Shown here: positions 31,264 through 39,056 of the stretch, piece after piece
Numbering within the stretch: position 1 is the stretch's first letter
How the letters are laid out: each line of letters starts with the position of its first letter
From: an uncultured Candidatus Saccharibacteria bacterium
GTDB lineage: Bacteria; Patescibacteriota; Saccharimonadia; Saccharimonadales; Saccharimonadaceae
Length of the DNA: 39,056 nt
Direction of reading: 5' to 3'
Assembly: GCA_948663575.1 (NCBI GenBank)
Contig: CAPNAV010000008.1
Coordinates: 1 to 39,056, forward strand
The notes under the pieces: generated by a model
The model's database searches: none
What the model was told of the DNA's origin: nothing
What the model saw: only the letters and a program-made list of their open reading frames with translations
Position numbers and translations under genes: made by a program

Positions 31264-33165
31264 ATGAACGCAAACGAAATTCGCCAAAAATTCCTAGATT
31301 TTCAAGTTAAACATGGCCATAAAGTCATTCCGCCGGCTCCCCTCGTCCTCGAGAACGATCCGACCACACTTTTTACCGGCTCTGGCATGCAGCCGCTTTT
31401 GCCGTACCTCTTAGGCCAGCCGCACCCTGAAGGCACGCGCCTTGCCGATTCCCAGCCTTCGATGCGTCTTCAGGATATCGAAGATGTTGGCGACCCGCGT
31501 CACACTACAGTTTTTGAGATGCTCGGCAACTGGTCTCTTGGCGACTATTTTAAAAAGGAGCAAATCGAGAATTATTTCGATTTTCTCACCAAGGAGGTGG
31601 GGCTCGACCCGTCTAAAATCTACGTTACTTGTTTCATTGGTAACGAAAAATACGGCATCCCTAAAGATACCGAGGCTGCCAAAATCTGGCAATCTGTGTT
31701 CAAAAAAGCCGGTATCGATGCCAAAATCGCCGAAATCGGTTCCGCCAAAATTGGCGACGAGCGGGGAATTAAGCCTGGCGAGCGCATCTTCTTTTATGAC
31801 GACAAGGAAAACTGGTGGAGTCGTGGCGGTGGCATCGAGACTACGCCACTTGGCGATCCTTGCGGCCCAGATTCCGAAGTATTCTACGATTTCGGTGAAG
31901 ATAAACAAGATATTGAGAAGTATGGTCAGAGTCACCCTGCTTCCGACGGCGCTCGGTTTATGGAAATCGGCAATCAGGTCTTCATGCAATATCGTCGCAA
32001 TGAAGATGGTACTTTCTCTGAGCTAGAAGAGAAAAATGTCGATTTTGGTATGGGACTAGAGCGCTTGACTGCTGCTAGTATCGATAGCTTCGATGTATTC
32101 AAGATCTCTCTTCTCCGTCCTATTATCGAAAAACTTGAAGAAATCTCACACAAGAAGTATGAGAATAATACCGACGAAATGCGTATTATTGCTGATCATT
32201 TGCGTGGCGCCTATTTATTAGCTGCTCAAGGTCTCGTGCCTAGCAACAAAGCTCAAGGCTATGCGCTCCGTCGCCTCGTTCGTCGGGCAGTGCTTCGTGC
32301 GCTCGATCTCGGCATTGGTCAAGATTTTCTCGCCGAAGTTCTCCCTGTTATCGCCGAGAATTACGCCGACCTTTCTGATGATATTCTGCCGAATCGTGCT
32401 CATGTTCTTGAGGTCCTGATTCAAGAAGAAAATGCTTTCCGCAAAACTATCTCCAAAGGCGTCAAAGAGCTCCAGAAAATGGCTAAGACGAATCAAGTCA
32501 TCACCGGCCAAGATTTATTTAAGCTCCAAGATACTTACGGTTTCCCGCTGGAGCTCAGTGTCGAAGAAGTCTATAAGATGAATCTCAAACTTTCCGAAAA
32601 ATACCAGGACGAGTTTGAGCAGGTACTAGCTGAACAACGTGAACGCAGCAAGACTGCCTCAAAGGGCATGTTCAAGGGCGGCCTTTCCGATACCAGCGAC
32701 CAAACCGTCAAATATCATACCGCTTGCCATCTCTTGCTTGCGGCTTTGCAATCCGAGGTCGATTCTAGTATTGGGCAAAAGGGTAGCAATTTAACTCCTG
32801 AGCGTCTGCGTTTTGATTTTAATATTGACCATAAGCTTACCCCGGAAGAAATTGCCGCCGTAGAAGCTAAGGTCAACGAATGGATTGCGGCTGATTTGCC
32901 AGTCGTCTACGCTGAATACGACAAAGATTATGCTTTCGACGAACTCCATGCGCATGGTAGTTTTAGAGATCGCTATCCAGATCGTGTGACAGTATATGCT
33001 ATCGGTGCCGGCCTTGAGAGTCCCGCCGGTTCTAAACCAAAAGTCTCCGTTGAAATTTGCGGCGGCCCGCATGTTTCCTATACTGGCGAGTTGGGGCATT
33101 TCAAGATCACTAAAGAAGAATCTTCTAGCGCTGGCGTGCGTCGCATTAAAGCTATTCTCGAGTGA
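31264..33165 (+). CDS. alaS: alanyl-tRNA synthetase without C-Ala domain
   Basis: A 633-residue AlaRS; bacterial enzymes are usually ~870. It charges tRNA-Ala. Class II catalytic core (TVFEMLGNWSLGDYFK motif 2 region, GMGLERLTA motif 3), tRNA-recognition helices (~240-450), and the editing domain with both zinc motifs, H485-x3-H489 (HTACH) and C599-x3-H603 (CGGPH), are present. The protein ends right after the editing domain, so the C-terminal DHHA1/C-Ala dimerisation domain is missing. Extended -10 TATAAT 31251-31256 ends 7 nt before ATG, so the proximal mRNA is leaderless; cassette E upstream can give a longer transcript. Confidence 0.96.
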   Translation: MNANEIRQKFLDFQVKHGHKVIPPAPLVLENDPTTLFTGSGMQPLLPYLLGQPHPEGTRLADSQPSMRLQDIEDVGDPRHTTVFEMLGNWSLGDYFKKEQIENYFDFLTKEVGLDPSKIYVTCFIGNEKYGIPKDTEAAKIWQSVFKKAGIDAKIAEIGSAKIGDERGIKPGERIFFYDDKENWWSRGGGIETTPLGDPCGPDSEVFYDFGEDKQDIEKYGQSHPASDGARFMEIGNQVFMQYRRNEDGTFSELEEKNVDFGMGLERLTAASIDSFDVFKISLLRPIIEKLEEISHKKYENNTDEMRIIADHLRGAYLLAAQGLVPSNKAQGYALRRLVRRAVLRALDLGIGQDFLAEVLPVIAENYADLSDDILPNRAHVLEVLIQEENAFRKTISKGVKELQKMAKTNQVITGQDLFKLQDTYGFPLELSVEEVYKMNLKLSEKYQDEFEQVLAEQRERSKTASKGMFKGGLSDTSDQTVKYHTACHLLLAALQSEVDSSIGQKGSNLTPERLRFDFNIDHKLTPEEIAAVEAKVNEWIAADLPVVYAEYDKDYAFDELHAHGSFRDRYPDRVTVYAIGAGLESPAGSKPKVSVEICGGPHVSYTGELGHFKITKEESSSAGVRRIKAILE

Positions 33166-33201
33166 TATAGTTAACATCAGAACGACTAAAAGCATTACTG
33201 A

Positions 33202-33227
33202 AAAGTGTTGTAGTTTTACAACACTTT
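33202..33227. repeat. TGTTGTA/TACAACA hairpin, copy 3
   Basis: An 11-bp perfect inverted repeat (AAAGTGTTGTA, loop GTTT, TACAACACTTT) after alaS. Third copy of the family seen at 3160 and 10212. Likely terminator, with CTC after the T-run. Confidence 0.72.
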
Positions 33228-33282
33228 CTCTCAAGGATAGGGAAGCATCTATACATTTTACCGGTTATGCTATAATGTATAT

Positions 33283-34212
33283 ATGAATTGGTTGATTTTT
33301 ACTGCAGTTTCGGTTTTGTCGGATTCGTCTCGTATCTATATTGATAACTACATTTCGGACTATTATTACAAAGGCAAAAATGCTGCCGCACAGAAATTTT
33401 TTTATGCCGCCGCCTTTATTGTCTTGGCGCTGGTTTTACTAGTTATCGGCAATATATACTATCCGCTTCTGGAAATACCCTTTAGCACTATAATCCTATT
33501 TATTATTTCTGGTATGTTTGTTAGCGTTGCAGGCATACCTTATTACAAGGTTCTAGAGCTTGATAATTCTACCAACCTAAGTATTTTTGTGCAGTTCTCT
33601 CCTATTCTGTATTTAATTTTTGGCGTTATCTTCTTGGGTGAAAATATTTCGATCATGCAGCTGATAGCGTTTTTTGTCATTTTGGCTGCACCACTATCCA
33701 TCATCCTCTCTGCCAAAAAACGCGACGCTAAGCGCCTAGAATTCAAAGCTGCCATGTATGCTTTTCTTTATGTCATGATGATCGTCGTAGGGAACTTAAT
33801 TTTTGTCAAACAAAACACCGTCGAGATCCCGTTTGTCACCGAATTAGCCCTCACTTTTCTTGGCAAAGGTATCGGCAATACTATCATCACAATTCTCATG
33901 CCCAAATGGCGCAAGCGCTATCATGAAGTTTCCAAAAAAAGTCATGGCAAGGTCTACCGTCCGCTCTTTTGTACCTTTGCGGCCTGCATCTTAAAAGATG
34001 TCATGCAATATAGCGCCATGATTGCCGCGCCATCCGTTGCGCTAGTTTCGGTAGTCGCGGATTCCTCAAAGCCGGTAGTGATCTTTATTATGGGCATCAT
34101 TATGACAATGCTTTGGCCGAAATTTGGGCGCGAGGATCTAAGCCGTCGCTCTATTGCGGTACATTTGTTGACTACTATTTTGATCGTGATAGGCGTATTT
34201 TTATTACAATAA
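33283..34212 (+). CDS. DMT/EamA-type transporter
   Basis: A 309-residue protein with about ten hydrophobic segments in two halves, the layout of drug/metabolite transporters. The first repeat ends with FVQFSPILYLIFGVIFLGENISIMQLIAFFVILAAPLSIIL, the typical EamA glycine/glutamate helix pair; the second half has VALVSVVADSSKPVVIFIMGIIMTMLWP. Substrate cannot be inferred. Extended -10 TATGCTATAAT (33271-33276) leaves a 6-nt gap to ATG: leaderless. The next gene starts 13 bases after it, so the three genes 33283-36664 form an operon. Confidence 0.82.
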   Translation: MNWLIFTAVSVLSDSSRIYIDNYISDYYYKGKNAAAQKFFYAAAFIVLALVLLVIGNIYYPLLEIPFSTIILFIISGMFVSVAGIPYYKVLELDNSTNLSIFVQFSPILYLIFGVIFLGENISIMQLIAFFVILAAPLSIILSAKKRDAKRLEFKAAMYAFLYVMMIVVGNLIFVKQNTVEIPFVTELALTFLGKGIGNTIITILMPKWRKRYHEVSKKSHGKVYRPLFCTFAACILKDVMQYSAMIAAPSVALVSVVADSSKPVVIFIMGIIMTMLWPKFGREDLSRRSIAVHLLTTILIVIGVFLLQ

Positions 34213-34224
34213 AGAAAGGAGCAT

Positions 34225-35406
34225 ATGAAAATTAACAGTATATCAGTTGGTGGTTGGTTCCAGCGCACGACGTTGCAGTTATCAGAAATTTACGACTTTT
34301 TGCGTGGCGAAAAAGTTCAAATTAAACTCAGCCAGAAGAAATTAGATCTCTTTCGTAACAATTTGGACATCAATAATCTAGGCTACGGAGCTTCGGGTGA
34401 GGAGTATCTCATCTTTTCTACTACCGAGGGGATCAATGTTAAAATTTTCGAAGATGGTTTAATTACACTTACTTATAATGCTGTTACGGAGCAGACTCTT
34501 TTTGAAGACATCGAGAAGATCAAGGATTATTATGAGTTGAAACTTTCTCTTGCGCTCAATTATCTGTTTGCACTAGGTGCGCCAGTCCCGAAAGAGCTAG
34601 CCGGTATTAAAAATATCTATCCTTTCTTTGTAGTCCTAGAAAAAGCCAATCAAGAAGAAATTCAAAGTTTGCTCACTCAAACCGATGGGCGACAATATTA
34701 TGAATTTAAAAACTCAAAATACGATGTGCTGCGTGGTGATAAATATTACTTTATTAATAATAAAACCAAGTCGACTGACGAAATCGAACGTTATATCGAA
34801 GAGCAAGTTTTTATTCGTGAATTTAAGGGGCAGCTGCACCGTTATCTCAATATTCACCGAATTATTTGGGAAAAGATCGATGAAGTCAAAGCTCATTCCA
34901 AGGTAAAAGGTTCAGAGATTATAAAATTCACTACACAACTAGAAGGTTATGCTAAGACGATTAATTTAATCGACGGTCGCATCAATCAAATGGGCACATA
35001 TCTGCCTACTCGCGAGAAAATCGCGAAACAAGACAGAGATCTTACCGAGTTCTTGGAGATTTCCGGCTATCGCTACGAAACGCTACGCGATACCCTAGAA
35101 TATATAAAATATCTCTGGGATATGACAATCAATTACGTAAAAGATGCAGAGAAGCAATTTGCTGGATTAAAATCAGACGTTACCAATAAATCCGTCACTA
35201 GCCTTACGATTGTCACCTCAATGTCGGCTGGCGCCGCTATACTTGGACTCTTTACGGAGTCAGAACCTAGCTTTACAACTTTTGGCTTCTTCTATTTCTT
35301 TGTTTTGGCTTTGATCGGCTGGGGTGCTCAAAAGATCTTGTCGTACATCAGTAATCGACGCAAATACGAGGTAAGTGATGTAACTTATGAGAAGAACATC
35401 AAATAA
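34225..35406 (+). CDS. large protein with C-terminal membrane pair, CorA-like shape
   Basis: A 393-residue protein: a long soluble N-terminal region (1-~310) with alternating strands and then long helices (about 195-310), followed by two membrane segments (about 322-342 and 350-370) and a short basic tail. This order, long helix then two C-terminal membrane segments, recalls CorA-type channels, but the GMN signature is absent, so a metal-transport call is not justified. GAAAGGAG precedes ATG by ~5 bases. Sits between two transporters in one operon and overlaps the next gene by 20 bases. Confidence 0.68.
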   Translation: MKINSISVGGWFQRTTLQLSEIYDFLRGEKVQIKLSQKKLDLFRNNLDINNLGYGASGEEYLIFSTTEGINVKIFEDGLITLTYNAVTEQTLFEDIEKIKDYYELKLSLALNYLFALGAPVPKELAGIKNIYPFFVVLEKANQEEIQSLLTQTDGRQYYEFKNSKYDVLRGDKYYFINNKTKSTDEIERYIEEQVFIREFKGQLHRYLNIHRIIWEKIDEVKAHSKVKGSEIIKFTTQLEGYAKTINLIDGRINQMGTYLPTREKIAKQDRDLTEFLEISGYRYETLRDTLEYIKYLWDMTINYVKDAEKQFAGLKSDVTNKSVTSLTIVTSMSAGAAILGLFTESEPSFTTFGFFYFFVLALIGWGAQKILSYISNRRKYEVSDVTYEKNIK

Positions 35407-36664
35407 AAACTCTCTTGCTAAATCTGCTATCTGGCAGAACCCAATTCTCGAATATTGGGCGGTTCATCGCCGCAAAAAATCTACCAAACACCCAAAAACT
35501 CCTCGTCGCGTTCGCATCGAACGCCAAATCTTAGCCGTCATTGCCTGTTTTAGTATCTCCATTGGCCTCTGGGAAAATTTCCGTCAGCTTTGGCTCCAAG
35601 ACAACGGCCTATCTGTCGCTAGCATTAGCAATGTCACCAGTTTTAGTACAGTTTTATGTATTGCGGGTGTGCTTTTGGTTGGCAAGTTTGTTCGCATGGC
35701 CAAAATCAAGCGTTTTATGATTATCGCTATGATTACTCGCACGCTTAATTTGCTAATGCTCTTTTTGATTAATGGCGCCGAAAATCAAATCCTCATTTAT
35801 CTCTGTACTGCCATTGATATTATTATTAGCGCACTCATCACTACTGCCACTTATCCTCTAGTTGCTACTGTCATGAAAAGCAACGGCGCCTATAGCCGTC
35901 GTAAGCTAGTCGAATATCTATTTCGCGACATTGGTGTTTTTGCCGGCGGTATTTTGATCGGTCAGACTATTGGTGGCTGGATCGTAAACTATAACGCCTG
36001 TCTCATGATTTCTATCATTTTTTCTGCTATTGCTGGCATCATCTTGGCCTGCGTGAAACTACAGATTACCGAACGTGCCACAAAAAGCAAATTCTCAATT
36101 GTCAAATACATCCTCAAGAATAAAATCCAGCGTGTATACATGCTCTATGTACTCATTACCCAGATTGCGTGGAGCGCAGCTACCGGCCTAAAAATGCTTA
36201 TGCTGACGGATTATTTTGATTTCTCAGCCAGTATTGCCACTAATTATCTTCTTATTGTAGGCCTGGTTTCCGATGTGCTAGGAATTTTAGCTCTCAAATA
36301 TTTCACGCCTCAAAACGACTATTCCACCATGTTTATTAAATTCGGTGTTCGTGCAATCTTCTTCTTTATGGCATTCGCCTCGGGTAATATTTTTATGTGT
36401 TTCATCGCACTCACCTGGGCCTTGCTTAGCTCTACTGCTTATGAGAATATTAGTGACGGATATTATATTAACGCTATCGACAATCGCCATCAGCTTAAAT
36501 ATAATACCGTTCGTCATGTCGTGAATTATGCTGGCGACGCCATCGGTATGTTTATTTGCGGTCAACTCTTTAAATATGGCGTAGCCGAGATTTTTGGCGT
36601 GTCAGCGATTTTTCTGGTTGCCCTCCTCATCGTCTCCTTCTATTTAATCTACCTGCGGCACTAG
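35387..36664 (+). CDS. MFS transporter
   Basis: A 425-residue protein with a basic cytoplasmic lead (~45 residues) and about 12 hydrophobic segments, fitting the major facilitator superfamily. Loop features such as VGKFVRMAKIKRFMII lie between segments 2 and 3 where MFS proteins carry a basic motif. Substrate unknown. Its start overlaps the upstream gene by 20 bases, without a ribosome site of its own, so translation is probably coupled. Confidence 0.8.
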   Translation: MRRTSNKNSLAKSAIWQNPILEYWAVHRRKKSTKHPKTPRRVRIERQILAVIACFSISIGLWENFRQLWLQDNGLSVASISNVTSFSTVLCIAGVLLVGKFVRMAKIKRFMIIAMITRTLNLLMLFLINGAENQILIYLCTAIDIIISALITTATYPLVATVMKSNGAYSRRKLVEYLFRDIGVFAGGILIGQTIGGWIVNYNACLMISIIFSAIAGIILACVKLQITERATKSKFSIVKYILKNKIQRVYMLYVLITQIAWSAATGLKMLMLTDYFDFSASIATNYLLIVGLVSDVLGILALKYFTPQNDYSTMFIKFGVRAIFFFMAFASGNIFMCFIALTWALLSSTAYENISDGYYINAIDNRHQLKYNTVRHVVNYAGDAIGMFICGQLFKYGVAEIFGVSAIFLVALLIVSFYLIYLRH

Positions 36665-36704
36665 AAAAGACCCCAGTAGCTTCCATCTGTGCTATAATCA
36701 AAAA

Positions 36705-38861
36705 ATGAATTCAATTTTGAGCGGTCTCAATCCGCCCCAGGAGGAAGCAGTCAAGACGTTATCTGGCCCCGTATTGGTACTAGCCGGTGCTGGCTCTGGC
36801 AAGACCAAGGTTCTCACTCATCGCATCGCCAATCTCATCGCTCATGGTACTCGTCCTGATCAAATCCTCGCTGTTACCTTTACCAATAAGGCCGCCAAAG
36901 AAATGCGCGACCGCCTCTGGAGACTCCTTAATACTTCGCATGCCGCCTCGTCATCAGATTATGTCGGAGAATTCTCGTCAGACGACGGTCCAAATCGGAG
37001 TTTTATGCGCTATATGGGCACCTTTCATGGTATTTGCGTGCGTCTTCTGCATATCGAGTATGCCGCTGCAGGCGTCGACCGTAATTTTACAATCTACGAT
37101 TCCGAAGATCAGCTCACCTTGATTCGTCGTATTATCCGTTCCATGAATCTTACTAGCGACAAAACCATCACCCCCAAAAACGTTCAAGGCCTTATCGGTT
37201 ATTTTCAGAATAACGGCATGAAGCCTGCCGATGCTCGCCGTGAAGCTATTTATCCCAACCAAAAACTCACCGCCGAGATTTACGAACGTTACGAGCAAGA
37301 AAAAAAGGTTGCGGCCGCGCTCGATTTTGACGACTTATTAACCAAAACCGCCGATCTTTTTGAGCATAATCCAGAAGTTCGTGCCAAATGGCAACAAAGA
37401 TTCAAACATATCTTGATTGACGAGTATCAGGACACTAATGCTGTGCAATATAAATTAATTAAACTCCTCGTAAATGAAGAGCGTAATATCTGCGTCGTTG
37501 GCGACGATTGGCAGTCGATCTATTCTTGGCGTGGCGCTGATTTTACTAATATTCTCAATTTTGAACGAGATTTTCCCGGTGCTAAGGTGATTAAGCTTGA
37601 GCAGAATTATCGCAGTACTGGTAATATCCTCGCTGCTTCTCAAAAAATTATCAACCAAAACAAAACCCGCACCGAAAAAACTCTGTTTACTGAATCGGAG
37701 CAGGGCGATCCTGTCACTATTGAAGGTGCTGCCGATGAAGTTGCTGAAGCTAATTACGTTGCACGCCAAATCCTTCAATACAAAGCTGCTCATCCCGACA
37801 GCACCTTTCATGATTTCGCCGTCCTCTATCGCACCAATGCTCAATCCTCAGCTTTCGAAAAAGCCTTCATCTCCACTTGTATTCCGTATAAAATTATTGG
37901 CGGTGTCCGCTTTTATGATCGCAAAGAAGTTAAAGACGTACTCGCAATTCTCAAACTCATCGTCAATCCTAATGATCGCGTCAGTCTCGAGCGTATTATT
38001 AAAAACATCCTTTCGGGCGTCGGGCCTGCTTCTATGGAAAAACTTTTTGGATTCCTCACGCAAAATCCAGAATATACTATTCTAAATCCTGGCGGACTCT
38101 TTGAAAGCAATCTTTTGTCTCCTCGCGCCCGCAATAGCATTGCCAGACTATCTAATTTTCTGCAAGATATTCATAATAGTGGTGATAATAACGATGGCGT
38201 AGATGGTTTAGTTAGAGAAGTTCTTGAAGAAGGCGCTACTTCCGCCACGACGATTCCCGCCGCCGAAATCGTTGAGCGCATCGTGAAATATTTCGATTTC
38301 GCCACCCTCCTTCATGTTGACACTCCAGATGGCGAAGAACGCATGCAGAATCTCGAAGTACTTGCCTCAAACGCCAGTGTCTATGAAACGCTTGAAGAGT
38401 TTCTTGCTGATGCCGCCCTGCTCAGTTCGACTGATGAAAACGCAAGTGGCGATGTCGTCTCTCTGATGACTCTACATGCCGCCAAGGGTCTTGAATTCCC
38501 GGTTGTTTTCATGGTCGGCCTCGAGGACGGTCTTTTTCCTAGCTCTCGAGCCGACGCTTCCGAGGACGAGCTCGAAGAAGAGCGCCGCTTGGCCTATGTT
38601 GGTATGACGCGTGCCATGAGGGATCTCTTTCTCACCTTTGCCAACTCCCGCTATAGTTTCGGCGGTCGCAATTATAATATGCCATCGAGATTTCTGTTAG
38701 AATTAGGCTATAATCCCTATGGATCTGGCAACTTTGGTGACTCTGGCGTTTTTGGAATCGATCAGGGTAGCCTTGGGTTACTTGGTGGCGATCCGGACGG
38801 GGAATTTACAGATAATTTCGATCCATTTCCGGACGATGTTCCTATCTGGGATGGTGATTAA
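36705..38861 (+). CDS. UvrD/PcrA-type DNA helicase
   Basis: A 718-residue superfamily 1A helicase. Q-motif LNPPQEEAV (8-16), Walker A GAGSGKT (28-34), motif Ia TFTNKAAKEM, motif II DEYQDTN, motif III GDDWQSIYSWRGAD, motif IV QNYRST, motif V LMTLHAAKGLEFPVVFM and motif VI RRLAYVGMTRA are all present. It unwinds DNA in 3'-5' direction and would act in excision repair with UvrABC and at replication blocks. The C-terminus is Gly/Asp-rich rather than the usual basic tail. Extended -10 TGTGCTATAAT (36693-36698) leaves a 6-nt gap to ATG: leaderless. Confidence 0.94.
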   Translation: MNSILSGLNPPQEEAVKTLSGPVLVLAGAGSGKTKVLTHRIANLIAHGTRPDQILAVTFTNKAAKEMRDRLWRLLNTSHAASSSDYVGEFSSDDGPNRSFMRYMGTFHGICVRLLHIEYAAAGVDRNFTIYDSEDQLTLIRRIIRSMNLTSDKTITPKNVQGLIGYFQNNGMKPADARREAIYPNQKLTAEIYERYEQEKKVAAALDFDDLLTKTADLFEHNPEVRAKWQQRFKHILIDEYQDTNAVQYKLIKLLVNEERNICVVGDDWQSIYSWRGADFTNILNFERDFPGAKVIKLEQNYRSTGNILAASQKIINQNKTRTEKTLFTESEQGDPVTIEGAADEVAEANYVARQILQYKAAHPDSTFHDFAVLYRTNAQSSAFEKAFISTCIPYKIIGGVRFYDRKEVKDVLAILKLIVNPNDRVSLERIIKNILSGVGPASMEKLFGFLTQNPEYTILNPGGLFESNLLSPRARNSIARLSNFLQDIHNSGDNNDGVDGLVREVLEEGATSATTIPAAEIVERIVKYFDFATLLHVDTPDGEERMQNLEVLASNASVYETLEEFLADAALLSSTDENASGDVVSLMTLHAAKGLEFPVVFMVGLEDGLFPSSRADASEDELEEERRLAYVGMTRAMRDLFLTFANSRYSFGGRNYNMPSRFLLELGYNPYGSGNFGDSGVFGIDQGSLGLLGGDPDGEFTDNFDPFPDDVPIWDGD

Positions 38862-39056
38862 ACTACTGCAAAAATACCAAAAATGCAAAAAACCACTAGA
38901 CAAAAATAGTAATGTGTGCTATAATAGAAAAACAAGCATCTCCAATTCGATTTGGAGCCGAGATTCTGATGTCCACAATACAAAAATAACCACTTATAAA
39001 AGCAATTCTAATCTGATGAGGACTATTCCATTTCCTGGCTATTTTTGTTATAATAA
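38862..39056 (+). promoter_or_regulatory. leader cassette F and right edge
   Basis: TAGACA 38897-38902, 17 bp, TGTGC then TATAAT 38920-38925. Hairpin CTCCAA/TTGGAG follows, then GATTCTGATG 37 nt after the -10 box. Near the edge TTATAAT (39047-39053) looks like another -10 box for a gene that starts outside the window, the same arrangement as at aspS and alaS. Confidence 0.6.

Noticed and set aside
34225..35406. Calling the 34225 protein a CorA magnesium channel
   Set aside because: The general shape fits but the GMN signature at the first membrane segment is missing.
1..39056. CRISPR arrays, insertion sequences, integrases or attachment sites
   Set aside because: No regularly spaced repeats, transposase motifs or terminal inverted repeats were seen; the only long repeat is the 112-bp pair.

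Overview
The window looks like chromosome of a small-genome Candidatus Saccharibacteria (TM7) or related Patescibacteria cell. This is inference from gene style, not from a database match. The pointers are compact versions of housekeeping enzymes (a UvrC without its C-terminal DNA-binding part, an AlaRS without its C-terminal domain), very short intergenic gaps, many conserved-looking small membrane proteins, and a large share of genes whose start codon sits 6-9 nt after a -10 box, so their mRNAs should be leaderless. TGA is used as a stop (ends of 1483-1806, 16362-17306, 25377-26765 and alaS), so the UGA-recoding codes of Gracilibacteria/Absconditabacteria and mycoplasmas do not apply.

Layout. 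1-622: 3' end of 23S rRNA, a long 23S-5S spacer, 5S rRNA and terminator. 850-4060: small accessory genes (deoxyribosyltransferase-like, Nudix, YxeA-like, DUF4234 and DUF2752). 4197-8000: uvrC-like, a 4_2-type holin-like membrane protein, secG and a membrane-anchored peptide-binding protein. 8354-12234: aspS, a thioredoxin-fold membrane protein and two small membrane proteins. 12266-14303: murC and a membrane protein diverging from one 19-bp promoter. 14402-17306: small SD-led gene, small membrane protein, tRNA-Leu(GAG) on the minus strand, and a secreted protein paired with a DUF916-like surface protein. 17389-19233: typA. 19488-21187: an unknown protein plus a membrane-anchored transglutaminase-like protein. 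21212-22711: tatD, an overlapping 47-codon ORF and a basic Ala-rich protein. 22749-25351: a duplicated gene fragment, a Gly/His-tailed membrane protein and a TM2-domain protein. 25377-28070: cysteine desulfurase and mnmA (tRNA 2-thiouridine). 28314-30898: two envelope proteins, one ending in a Cys-rich tail. 31264-38861: alaS, a DMT-type exporter, a CorA-shaped membrane protein, an MFS protein and a UvrD/PcrA helicase.

Two expression modes coexist. Sixteen genes, including aspS, alaS, typA, secG, tatD, murC and the UvrD-like helicase gene, have a -10 box directly before the ATG. Several accessory envelope genes instead have long leaders and strong AGGAGG-type ribosome sites. Six promoters of one very uniform family (TWGACA or TTGCTT, exactly 17 bp, TRTGCTAYAAT or a close variant), each followed by a 5' hairpin and a TTTTGATG-like element at a nearly fixed distance, stand before aspS, the 14975 gene, the 19616 gene, the 23026 gene, alaS and whatever follows the helicase gene. 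This repeated leader cassette, the bidirectional leaderless murC promoter, the 112-bp perfect repeat and the surface-protein cluster are the parts most worth following up.
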